NCBI GenBank assembly: GCA_033558025.1
Contig: JAUCEF010000005.1
Location: 1,922,001 to 1,986,000, forward strand
Length of the DNA stretch: 64,000 nucleotides
Source: Phytophthora sp. 'mugwort'
Taxonomy: Eukaryota > Oomycota > Peronosporomycetes > Peronosporales > Peronosporaceae
Direction: 5' to 3'
Below, piece after piece: positions 20,346 to 30,043 of this stretch. Below the pieces are notes generated by a model. That model worked only from the letters and a program-made list of their open reading frames with translations, was not told the origin of the DNA and searched no databases. Numbering within the stretch: position 1 is the first letter of the stretch; each line of letters begins with the position of its first letter. The position numbers and the translations under genes were made by a program.

Positions 20346-23329
20346 GGGGTCGAAGTTTCAACATCCGCGTCATCGAGTGGAAAATGGGCGATGGACAAGA
20401 CATGATCCTGGGAAAGCCCTTTTACCATCGGTACAATCCCCAGATCAACTATCAGACGCACGAAGTCAGCTTTGAGGAAGGCAACAATAAAAGGTGGCCT
20501 TTGGGAATCGAACCCACACCAGGTGTATTGAATCCTGCTCAACCAACCGCTAAGCCAAGTTTGGACATCGAATCCGACCATCGACCAGAAATATCACGAC
20601 AAGAACATGAACGCACACAATACGAGCAACCCGCAACACAAATTGCGATAAAAATTGCGACACAAGTCTCCAGTTTGGAGTTTGCAAAAAGGCTCAAACA
20701 ACAAAGCTACGAAGAGGTCTACCGCGTCAAGGTGTGCCAGGTCGATACGCAACTGTCAACTATACCAACACGCATCGAGTCGCTAATTGCTACGTATCAA
20801 GAAGTATTCCCCAAGGCATTACCAGACGGGTTACCACCTCACCGCCGCGTCGAGTTCGAGTTGACAACAAAACCAGACGCAAAACCAAGCAATCGTCCAC
20901 CTTTTCGGTTGTCCAAGACGGAGCAAGACGCTCTCGACCTGTTTGTGGAAGAGAAGCTGAAGAAGGGATGGATTGAAATCTCCGATTCTCCCGGGGTGTC
21001 CAATGTGTTTGGTATTCCCAAAAAAGATCCGCAAACAGGGACACAACCTTCACGATCGGAGTGGGTGCGATCCGGGAATGCAACACTACCGATTCGTTGG
21101 GTTATTGACTATCGGTATGTTAATTCGCAAACCATAGTTCCAAGAATCCCTTTACCGCGAATGGAAGAGCTGTTCGACAAAATGCACGGTGCTACAGTGT
21201 TCTCAGTGCTCGATCTCGCGCAGGGTTACCACCAAATGCGCATATCGCCTGAGTCTCGCAAATACACCGCATTCCGCACACACACAGAGACATATCAATG
21301 GTGTGTTGCACCAATGGGTCTTGCAGGCATGCCGGGCGTGTGGTCACGTCTCATGCGGGTTCTGTTTGGCAAATACTCATTTATTGTGGTCTATCTTGAC
21401 GACATTTGCGTCTTCTCCAAGACTATGGACGAACACACTGGGCATCTAGAGACGCTGTTCCAAGTACTGCAACGCAAGAAATTGTACGCTCAAGTTACCA
21501 AGTGTCATTTTGGCGCAAAATCGGTTAACTTCCTCGGACACACCGTCTCCGCACACGGCATCGCTGTCAACACGAAGAAGACGGAGGCTATCGCCAAATG
21601 GACGACACCAGCAAACACCAAAGAGCTTCAGAGCTTTCTAGGACTTGCAGGCTACTACCGTCGGTTTATCTGCAACTTCGCTACACTAGCGCTGCCTTTG
21701 AGCGCGTTAGTCAAGAAAGATGCAAAATGGGAATGGCATGCATCGCAAAACAACGCATTTCAAGCACTCAAAGACGCTCTGCAAATTGCGCCTGTGCTTA
21801 AATTGCCCGACTTCGAACGCGAATTTATTGTAACCACGGATGCGTCGGTACACTGTGTTGGTGGAGTTCTTTCGCAAAAATATGGCACAAACGACCATCC
21901 AATTGCGTTCTACTCGAAGAAGCTGGGACCACACGAGCTGAATTGGCCCAAACACGAGAAGGAATTATTCGCGATCAAAACAGGACTCGAGAAATGGCGT
22001 CACTACCTCTACGGACGGCCTTTTGTCCTCTTCACCGACAACAGCGCATGCTCATGGTTGTTGCACCATCCTAAAGTGTCTTCCAAGTTAGCACGCTATT
22101 TGACATTTTTCGCGCAATTCAACTTCCAGATCCATCATGTTAGCGGAAGTTTGAATGCGGTTGCAGACGCATTATCGCGACAACCCACCGACGTCAGCTC
22201 TATCCAGTTCCATCGTTGCTCGGATCAATGCAGGACGCATGCAATTGCGTATAAAGAAAGCTTTCGTGCCACACCCACGGCGAAGCCAATTGTCGGGGGA
22301 GCGTCTTTGCCTCAAATTTCCTCCGCCATGACTGTGTCACACAGCTTTATGACACTCGCACCTTCCGTTCAAAAAATGTTTGTGCAAGGTTACAATAGCG
22401 ACAAGGACATCAAAGAAGGCATCAACTCCAACACATTCGAGATAATCGACGAGCTAGTATATTTACACACGCAAAACAAGACATTGCGACTTTGTGTGCC
22501 GAACGACTACCAACTTCGCACAAATATCATCTCGGGTTTGCACGACGCAGCCATTGCAGCACATCCCGGAGTTCGGCGCACATTCCTTCGGGTTGCACAA
22601 TGGTACTACTGGAAAAACATGGAGAAAGACATCTACGACTACGTCACAAGTTGCGAAACATGTGCAAGATGGAAACACAGCAACGCCAAGAAAAATGGGA
22701 AACTCGTTCCTATTCCAATCCCCAAAGAATGTTGGGAAGTGGTGTCAATGGACTTCATCACCGGCTTACCGGAATCCAACGGATTTGATGCGATCCTAAC
22801 AGTCGTCGACAAACTCTCAAAACGTCCCAAGTACATCGCAGTGAATACAACGGACGACGCAGAGAAAACTGCCCACATCTTTTTCGACAATATCGTGCGA
22901 CACCATGGAATACCCGCAGTCATCATCAGCGATCGAGACCCGAAATTTACATCGAAATTTTGGCGTTTGCTCGCTAAAATTATGGGCATCAAATTGAACA
23001 TGACAACCGCGCACCGAGCTCAGGCTGACGGCCAGACAGAGAGACAGAATCTCGTTCTGGAAGACGCACTTCGTTGTATGACTTCGTATCATGGCCAGGA
23101 TTGGTCAGAAAAATTACCAACGACAGAGTATGCACACGCAACTCTAACTAGTGCCTCAACGGGACTGTCGCCGTTCGAAATCGACACGGGACGCAAAGAG
23201 CGACTACCTATCGGACTCCCAACAGTGCTAGCTACGAGCGCTAACAACCCCGAACTCGACATTGCCGAATTCGCGAAACATTCCACGAAGATCGGCAGAA
23301 GCTCGTCGAACAAGCAAGAGTGCATTTAA
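20250..23329 (+). pseudogene. pol: pol: protease remainder, reverse transcriptase, RNase H, integrase core
   Basis: The long frame that takes over from gag near 20240 (a -1-type change inside the protease) carries the protease end (DMILGKPFY). Reverse transcriptase follows, with WVIDYRYVN near 21100, LDLAQGYHQ, and the catalytic YLDD near 21391. RNase H has TDASVHCVGGVLSQ near 21838 and ends HVSGSLNAVADALSRQ. The integrase zinc-binding region has His near 22562 and CETCARWK near 22655. The integrase core has acids at MDFITGLP (~22750), ISDRDPKF (~22928) and QTERQN (~23037). All catalytic acids of RT and integrase are present. The frame closes at 23329, just after another shift near 23280, so the integrase C terminus sits in the next frame. 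The enzymes reverse-transcribe and insert the element. Confidence 0.9.
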
Positions 23330-23877
23330 AGCACGCACAAGAGTCACAAAAACGCTATTATGACCAAAAGCGCAATGACGTTGCGTTCAAAGTGGGCGAG
23401 TTGGTGATGCTCGACACTCGCCGTCTTCCCCTTCGACACGCAGCACAGGACATGGAAGTTAAACGTGCAAAACTTGCAGCAAGGAAGATCGGTCCATTCA
23501 AAATCGTCAAAATGATCGGGGAAAACGTCGCAAAACTCCAATTGCCCGCAAACATGCAGAGAATGAACCCCACATTTAATGTGGATATTTTAGCGCATTT
23601 TGTCCAAGATCACGAGCGGTTCAAGAGCCGACCAATACCCAAAACATCGCGGGTCGTCGTGGACGAGAACACCGGTGAAGAAATGTATTTCGTCGAAAAA
23701 CTTCTTAAACACCGAATCGTGAACCGCAAGAAACAATGGTTGGTCAAGTGGAACGGATACCCAGACCACGAGGCAATATGGGAATATGAAAGCGACATCA
23801 ACCACGTCTCCCACTGGAAGGTTCTCGTCGAAGAGTTCCACAAGCTTCGACTCGAAGTCACTCGCCGGAGGATGTAA
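23284..23877 (+). pseudogene. Integrase C-terminal domain and chromodomain, separated by a frameshift
   Basis: This frame continues pol after the shift near 23280. It has a GPY/F-like region (KIGPFKIVKMIGENVAKLQL, NPTFNVDIL), then a chromodomain starting at YFVEKLLKHRI (~23688) with KQWLVKWNGYP and the acidic/aromatic W-E-Y-E end. The TAA stop overlaps the first bases of the 3' LTR. Chromodomains steer chromovirus integration toward particular chromatin marks. The aromatic cage appears intact (Y, W, W). Confidence 0.85.
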
Positions 23878-24407
23878 GGATGTGGTTTGCAAATACGACA
23901 CATTTTACATCGGTTACGTTGGGTAAAATCTTTGGTCCCGACACAATCGATATACGCACAGTCTGGTGCAGACGTAAAGTTTCTATCGTCCAAGGCAAAG
24001 GTCACGGGTTCGAGTCCCATCGATAACACATTTTATTTTGCATAGTTTGCATAAATTGCACATAAGGAGGCGCCGCGCGACACCACGACATCTTCCAAAG
24101 ATCACGTATGTGAACTACACTCATGGTACACGCAATCATTATCATGATGACGAAACCAGAGAATGTCCCAGAGTCTCCAGCCAATCAGATAGTCAATAGA
24201 GTGTGACGTGTAGGTTTGCATGTGATGTAGAGGAATGGTTGGTCACCGTGCGGAGAATATCCAGCGTGGCACAAAGGACACACAAGAGCCTCCATGGCGG
24301 CTTAGATATAGCGCTAGCGAACTAAGGACCGCCCAAAATGAATCACTTCCAAATTTCCTTCCTACTCGACAACTCCTTCTCCTTCTCCTCCGCCCCACAT
24401 CATTATA
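23873..24407 (+). repeat. 3' LTR
   Basis: 535 bp. It differs from the 5' LTR by a 2-nt insertion near 23907, an A-to-C change near 24279 and a terminal TTACA-to-TTATA change. The terminal CA is thus mutated to TA on this side. It is flanked on the right by the target duplication GTTGT. Confidence 0.95.
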
Positions 24408-24412
24408 GTTGT

Positions 24413-24840
24413 GGTTTTGAGAGGCATGAGTTTGGCTCAGCCCCGGCCACCCCGAGTCGAAAGTTGTTGCCCGTGCACGTTCTTGCTGATGTTGACCCGA
24501 TCAGCGTAGAAGTAAGGAATGGTTACCAGCACGATGCCAAATCCGGTGAACAAGCGGAACCCAAGGCAACAGAGACTTGGCCCTGTATGACCGGGTCCAT
24601 AACGAAGAAGAATACGCTGGGCGCCGTTGGAGATACCACCCAGGACACGCACGACACGCGCGACTCGCGGGTGTTCAACCCGCGAGTTGTTGCAATCGTT
24701 GCCACACCCAAATTGCGACTACGAATGCTAACTCCCTGATAAACCGTCGTTGCTATGCTTAGGGCTAGATGGCGTTTTTGTTGAACCCCGCACCTGCTAA
24801 CCAGTACAATTAGCTATAGTCGGTCTTTGTTCCTGTGCAT
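24413..24840. other. Right flank of the retroelement, possible coding scrap
   Basis: A minus-strand frame of about 70 codons (24652-24437) is hydrophobic in the middle (GFGIVLVTIPYFYADRV), like part of a membrane protein. It is too short to assign and shows no continuation across the retroelement at 17.69 kb. No gene is claimed. Confidence 0.25.
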
Positions 24841-24843
24841 TAA

Positions 24844-26017
24844 GGGCCGTTCTTAAGTTCCCGCTCCCAGCTCTGGGACGCAATAACGCAATGTAAGTGG
24901 CCCAGCCGATCAGTGGCGCAAGACCACGAACACTCGAGATCGTCCCGCTCCGAAGTTTATTTCGCGCCGTCGGGAGTGGGACGAGTGGTCGGAGACACAC
25001 TAAAGGCCTCAAGCACCAAGCACAAGCAGCAATGGAGGAGCTAGATCGCGTCGAAGGTGCTATGGAGACCTACAAGACATGGGGGAGCCAATGCCTTCCG
25101 CACGGATGTCGGCGGCTGAAAGCCACGCCGGCTTCGCTTAACAAAGCGTACTTGGCCGCCCTGCGAGCCTCTCTGGCCGTAGCGGAGACCATCCAGGCTA
25201 CAGACGTAGATCAAGATCCTTTTCAGCAGGGCGTGGCGGACCGCGGGGCTGTGGAGTGCATGTTTAGGTTGCTAAATGTACTGTTCTTTGATGTTTACTG
25301 CGAGCGCCTCTCCCGCCTAGGGGGCGTCGCTAGTCGCGAAGCGCGTGGACACCCGCACCATTGGTAGCGGGTCAGCTATGTGGCGGAGCGTCACTGCTGA
25401 TTACAACGACGAAGATAACGAAAGTTTTAATGCTGTACTTCACATGAGGAACGAGTTTAGCAGTATCAACGCCGCGAGCTTCCGTCAGCATGATAGCACG
25501 AAGATGTGGTCGATGTGAAAAGTTGTGACGAGAAAGTATCGCGAGGTTTTCGCCAAATTGTGACGAGGAAGTATCGGGAGGTTTTCGCCAATTGCTGTGG
25601 TTCCGGTCTGTGGTCCGGAAATTACAGACCTTTTGAGGCGTTCCATGGCGGGCATATGGACGTCTTCTACCTGCATTGGCTAACCACGATCACGCGCCCA
25701 AACCTCCATCAGTGCGTGATTCAACTACTGCCAGAATCGATTGCTTTCGCTCAATGGAGCCAAAGCCCACACACTTACCAGCTCTGTGTAGTCATTTGTC
25801 GTGTGCTTGCACTGCATAATAGTTGCCGCATCAGGCTGTCTTCCTTCGTCGTATCTGTGAATGATGAGTGGTGGCAAACTCGCAATAGATTTAGGATGTA
25901 GCACAGGTTATGATTTTTGTAAGTATGTAAATTACATAAACTTCCCGACTTTAACTCTTATTTTGGAAAATTCGACAGTTTTTCCCGGGATTCGTCCCGG
26001 GAACTTAAGAACGGCCC
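24844..26017. mobile_element. 1174-bp TIR element, PIF/Harbinger-like
   Basis: Perfect 20-bp terminal inverted repeats GGGCCGTTCTTAAGTTCCCG at 24844-24863 and 25998-26017 are flanked by the 3-bp direct repeat TAA (24841-24843, 26018-26020). A 3-bp TAA/TTA duplication and G-rich ends are typical of PIF/Harbinger. Interior frames of 131-156 codons (24897-25367 and 25506-25901) show no transposase motif I recognise, so it is probably non-autonomous. Just inside the right end is a second palindrome, CCCGGGATTCGTCCCGGG. A 3-bp duplication and 20-bp ends would also fit a few other cut-and-paste groups. Confidence 0.75.
25523..25591. repeat. 35-bp tandem duplication inside the TIR element
   Basis: Two adjacent copies of TTGTGACGAG(A/G)AAGTATCG followed by (C/G)GAGGTTTTCGCCAA differ at two or three bases. 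Both keep the plus-strand frame partly open (EKVSRGFRQIV / RKYREVFAN). Confidence 0.8.
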
Positions 26018-26020
26018 TAA

Positions 26021-27385
26021 GCGTTTAGTATGGGAGCTAAACCGTGTACCTCCATATTCATGGCATCGCTACCTTTACACGAGTGCCCAAATTCGGCAGG
26101 CTACAAAAGCAGTAATCCCATAGGTCTCATATATTTGAAGATTTCTTGACTACATGTAGAGGCTTTATGCGGGAAAAAATGTCTCCTGGCAAACGAATTT
26201 AGATGTCAACCCTACCTGTTCATGTCTCATTTCATTTGAGGTACCAAGCAAATAGAGGTAAGAAATAGCATTAAAGGAGACATACGATTATAAATTGGGA
26301 CTTCATTGCGTGTCACATTGACAAATGAAGTAAATCTTTTGTATTTTTGGCGTGTGCTGTTTTAAAAACGCGATCTGATTACGTGCATGACGTAAACACG
26401 GGCTACGTGCTCTTATTTACTTAAAGGGACAAGTATTATACCTATTTCGCCATCCCATTTCTGGGGCAGCTTGTATCGTAAGTTTACGTCAAAAACTTGT
26501 TGGATTCGGACACAATCATACCAAAATTCCCCATTGGATTCGAACCAATACCGTTTGCATTACGTGTACGCCCGCACTAGTTCATGTGCAACTGAACTGT
26601 ACTTAAGTAGGCGAGTCGCGACACATGCTCTTTGAGTTCAATAAAAATCGACTACGTAGAGCGTCAAATTCCGATCGGCTTGGCTGCAATGGCTTTTACA
26701 TGAGTATGCTATATGCACGTGATTTTTTTTTCGTTTTGGACTACATACCATTGCTACTTATTACACTGAATTGCTGGTATGATTGAATGCTGAGTGGGAT
26801 TTGCCGAACATTTGTTAACTGTGAGGTACGTCGATGTCATAATTAAAAGCTAACTTATACCGTGCCAACGAGCGCAGCTTTATTTTCTGTCGTATTTTTT
26901 TTTTATCTATGCTCTTCCAACCTAGGGTCTCACCATTCCTTATACCACATGAGAATCAGGATTTTCAAAAAGGTCTTCCTCAAGTTTGCGAGCGATACTC
27001 TGTGCCTGTGAGCAGGTGGCGGGCTCGACACGCCCGTGGCCAGGAGGATTACGGGATGAAAAAAGAACATCGTCTCGGGGTCAACGTTCTTTGTATATCG
27101 TGGTGTCACCAAGTTGCATGTACATTATAGGTAATGCCAGAATAATGGGCGGCATCATACTTGACATACTTGACTGTGGTAAAATAAATTAAATTCTAGT
27201 TGTACATTTTTTTTGGACTAGCATACAACGTCCATTTTCTTGGACTAACATCGGAAATTTCACCGCTCACTTCACCAATCAAAACCAAGGACGTTACGGA
27301 AATGATCCAAGCGACTTGATCTGCTACGTTTGAAGCTGATATTCGACTGAAGCAGTTTTATTTCCACAGTGCAGCTACTTACTAC
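26021..27385. other. AT-rich intergenic region, no gene seen
   Basis: No supported coding sequence. On the minus strand near 26540-26556 lies ATTGGTTCGAATCCAAT, a perfect 5-bp T-arm-like hairpin, but no acceptor stem accompanies it (see rejected items). Confidence 0.5.
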
Positions 27386-29853
27386 TCAACGCCGAAGTTT
27401 GGACACCAAGTCGTTCATAACTGCCTTGCTCTCCTCTGGCCTCGCGACGAACGCAACGACCGCAGCAGCAGCGGTCAATCCTATCACACACATGCCCGTC
27501 TTCCAACCCGGCAGCCAGATTCCCGAGGATTTGGAGCGCGCGTTCTTGGGCCTGCAGAGCATTTACATGCCAAACGTCAATATGACCATCAAACTTCAAA
27601 AAAACTGCATCGCATGGGCACATACGGTTGCAGGGCAGTAGCCACGAGGACACGAGCTATTTTGTCCTTGACGCAGTGTGCTTCATAGCATTTGAGCGAC
27701 GTCGAATACTGCTTCAGCGTCGCATCAATTGCAAAATCAATGGGCTCCTCCTTCACTAGGGCTTCGCTTTCGTTGGCAAGCTCCACAGCTTCATCATGGG
27801 TCTCCGGCTTGTAACTAATCACCACACGTGGAATTGAGGCGGGTAACTTCTTGTCCAGCTCCTCCACGAACATTTTGCTCGGCTCGTCCTCAGGGTTCAA
27901 CACCAAGAGCAAAACATCTGCCTTCATCTCTATTTCGTCATCAGACAGAGCCTCTGTGATCTGCAGACATCAATGCAATTGCCATCGTTAGTCGCAATTG
28001 CTATCAAACACGCAGGCGCATACGCTACGTACAAAGAGGTTTTTCATAGAGTCCCGGTCGGGCACAGCACCGATGCCACGGCAAATCAATTGCTCTTCGT
28101 CTGAAGCTGCCTCTTTTCCGCCAGCAAATGTGCACACAAAGTGCTCTTTCCCTGATTCAGGCGAGCCAAAAATGTAGCATGAGATCACGTTACGCTCAAT
28201 CCTTGCGGCTTTTCGTGTTAGGCTACGGCTTCTGTGTACACATGAGAGAAAGAGAGAGAGAGAATAGGCAACCAACAGTTAGACGTTGATTTCAGATGGG
28301 TTCCCTAAGCCCGATGCACGAAACGCACTTGACAAACTCGATCGCCGGGGAAAGCTTGTCGTTGTAGCCCAAGTAGAAGAGCGTTTCAAGAAGCTTCAGT
28401 GGATTTTCCTGCGCGACGAAGCTCCAGCAGGCTAGCCACACTGCAAGCGACATCGTGGGATTACCGTCCACCATAGTTCTCTCGTAAAGCAGCGGCGACG
28501 AGATTGCCGAGCACGTCATCCAAGGCGCACGCTCATCCTCGCAAATGGAGAAAATGGCCTCAATCTCATTTTCCGCGATGTTGTTATCCTTGTTCGCGTC
28601 GAACTGACGAAATAAACTCGTTAGGAACGCAATAGCTTGAGAAGTAAGCTGTGCAGACTGATCCTCTTCATACGGCGGCAGCTGCAGACGCTCCGGGGGA
28701 ATCTCCAGGTGCAAATCGTTGTTGTATCCTAAGCTTCGCAACACTTGCCAGCCCGATTCTGGTCGGTTGCGATCGATAAATAACCACCACAGATGGGTAA
28801 AGCCTTCTAGAAAAAGTCCACTGCGATCAGGAGCTACTCCGGACGGTACCTCCGACGAAAGATAATCCATCAAGGTATCGATCTCCGTCGAAAGAAGACG
28901 CACACCAAAGCATTCGTACTGGTACTCGTTGAGTTCCTCCCGGCTCAAAATGCCGCTGCGGTCGTGATTGTACAGGCGGAAGGTCCGTTTAATTGCCTTT
29001 AGGCACTTTGGTTGCAATTGCTGTAAAACAAAATAAATTCATACAACGTCAAGCAAACACACACACACACAAGAAGCACAACCACCCACATTTTGCATTA
29101 CATCGTACCCGCTTCTTTTCGTTGTAAAGTGGTGCAACGGGATACAGTACCGCCTTTTGTGCCAAGAAAAAAGCTTGTGCCACCTGCGTGAAATTCTTCG
29201 CCGAGCATTCCACCTCCGACACCACAAACTACCAGTAGCCAGCGTCAGCATCCTTCTTGTCTTCAACAATGCGACAGCTACTACTTACAGGATACGTGTT
29301 GACCAGGTGTCGTACTTGGCTTGCGTATGGGCCGTCGGTGGTGGGCGTGACTGCGTTGATGTCCACCTTATTGGCGACTAGCACGACGGGGATTTCCTTG
29401 TTCTTGGCGATAAAGTCCAGCCAGCGTCGCAGCCGCTGGAACGTCTCGGGTCTCGTCAGGTCGTATACCAGCAGGATGGCGTCGCTGCGCTTGGTCGCGT
29501 TCGTCACGCGCATCAAGTCGGACACGCGGGCTGCGGCATTGAACCATCATTTGAGTAAATGAGTACGGTGTATCAATATAAAATGTTTTAGAATAAAACG
29601 CACAGGATGTGTCAGTGATGGAAATGATGACGTTCTCGTCGCTCTCCTCAGCTGGGATCTGCACGTTGAGCAGCACGCTCGGCACCTTCTCGCTAAAGTG
29701 GCGCGAGACCAGCGAGCAGATGAGCGATGTCTTGCCCACCTTCTCGTCGCCCAGCACTTCGATACGCACCACCTGTGGCTTGAGCGGCATCTTCTCGTGC
29801 GTGGACTCAGCCTCGTCGCCGCGCCCGGGCTTGGACGCCATGGTCGCCGCCAT
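27386..29853 (-). CDS. Miro, mitochondrial Rho GTPase (RHOT/Gem1), seven exons
   Basis: The exon model is 29853-29604, 29530-29289, 29228-29109, 29020-28329, 28231-28033, 27960-27626 and 27551-27386. All junctions are GT-AG and keep phase, giving 667 residues (family usual 620-660). Order: N-terminal GTPase with P-loop LGDEKVGKTS and VANKVD; a linker with ECSAKNFTQVAQAFFLAQKA; EF-hand 1 (NHDRSGILSREE); the Miro-specific helices (GWQVLRSLGY); EF-hand 2 (DANKDNNIAENE); LLETLFYLGYNDKLSPAIEF; a second GTPase (GSPESGKEHF); and a C-terminal tail anchor (MCVIGLTAAAAVVAFVA). Miro sits in the mitochondrial outer membrane and couples calcium to mitochondrial movement and ER contacts. The second GTPase lacks the P-loop Ser/Thr (Glu instead) and a clear NKxD, so it may not bind nucleotide normally. 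Confidence 0.93.
28243..28264. repeat. (GA)n microsatellite in Miro intron 4
   Basis: A short GAGAGA-rich run (CT-rich in the sense of the gene) lies just upstream of the acceptor of exon 5, where it also serves as the polypyrimidine tract. Confidence 0.8.
29056..29071. repeat. (CA)n microsatellite in Miro intron 3
   Basis: Eight or so CA dinucleotides between exons 3 and 4 of the Miro gene. Confidence 0.8.
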
Positions 29854-30043
29854 CTTTTCCTCCCTTTTGCTGTACACAAGTCGCACACGAAGTTTGGTCG
29901 CGGCTTTTCAGCCAATCTGCCTTTATGTCACATTGCGCGCATCGCATTGGCCGAAACAAATCACCTACTGGCGCACCATGCCTTGAAGCGCCGCGGCCAA
30001 GAAACGGACGTAAGGGGATCCCCGACGAGGGCAGAGCAAGCAA
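29854..30043. promoter_or_regulatory. 190-bp shared promoter region between Miro and the Rab-GAP
   Basis: The two genes are transcribed away from each other from start codons only 190 bp apart. The interval contains CCAAT-type boxes, GCCAATCTG near 29911 and its opposite-strand counterpart CATTGGCC near 29945. No clear Inr+FPR element was found for either gene. Joint regulation is inferred from the spacing only. Confidence 0.5.

Larger units (their letters stand above)
17697..24407 (+). mobile_element. Full-length Ty3/gypsy chromovirus-type LTR retrotransposon
   Basis: The 6711-bp element is bounded by two direct LTRs, 17697-18229 and 23873-24407, and by a perfect 5-bp target-site duplication GTTGT at 17692-17696 and 24408-24412. 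The 5' LTR begins TGTAA and ends TTACA. Its internal part holds, in order, an extra small ORF, gag with a zinc knuckle, protease, reverse transcriptase, RNase H, integrase and a C-terminal chromodomain. The RT-before-integrase order and the chromodomain place it among Ty3/gypsy chromoviruses. LTRs differ by about two substitutions and one 2-nt indel, which means a recent insertion. Gag-pol nevertheless carries a stop and three frame changes, so this copy was probably mobilised by enzymes from another copy, or the breaks arose after insertion or in sequencing. Confidence 0.95.

Noticed and set aside
24413..24840. Host membrane-protein gene interrupted by the retroelement
   Set aside because: The hydrophobic frame on the right flank has no matching continuation on the left flank at 17.4-17.7 kb.
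26530..26620. tRNA gene on the minus strand, suggested by a perfect T-arm ATTGGTTCGAATCCAAT
   Set aside because: No complementary acceptor stem, and the anticodon loop lacks the T at position 33. At best a tRNA-like scrap.
27369..27641. 90-codon plus-strand ORF opposite the Miro 3' end
   Set aside because: It overlaps the last exon and intron of Miro on the other strand; the minus strand explains the sequence with a tail anchor.
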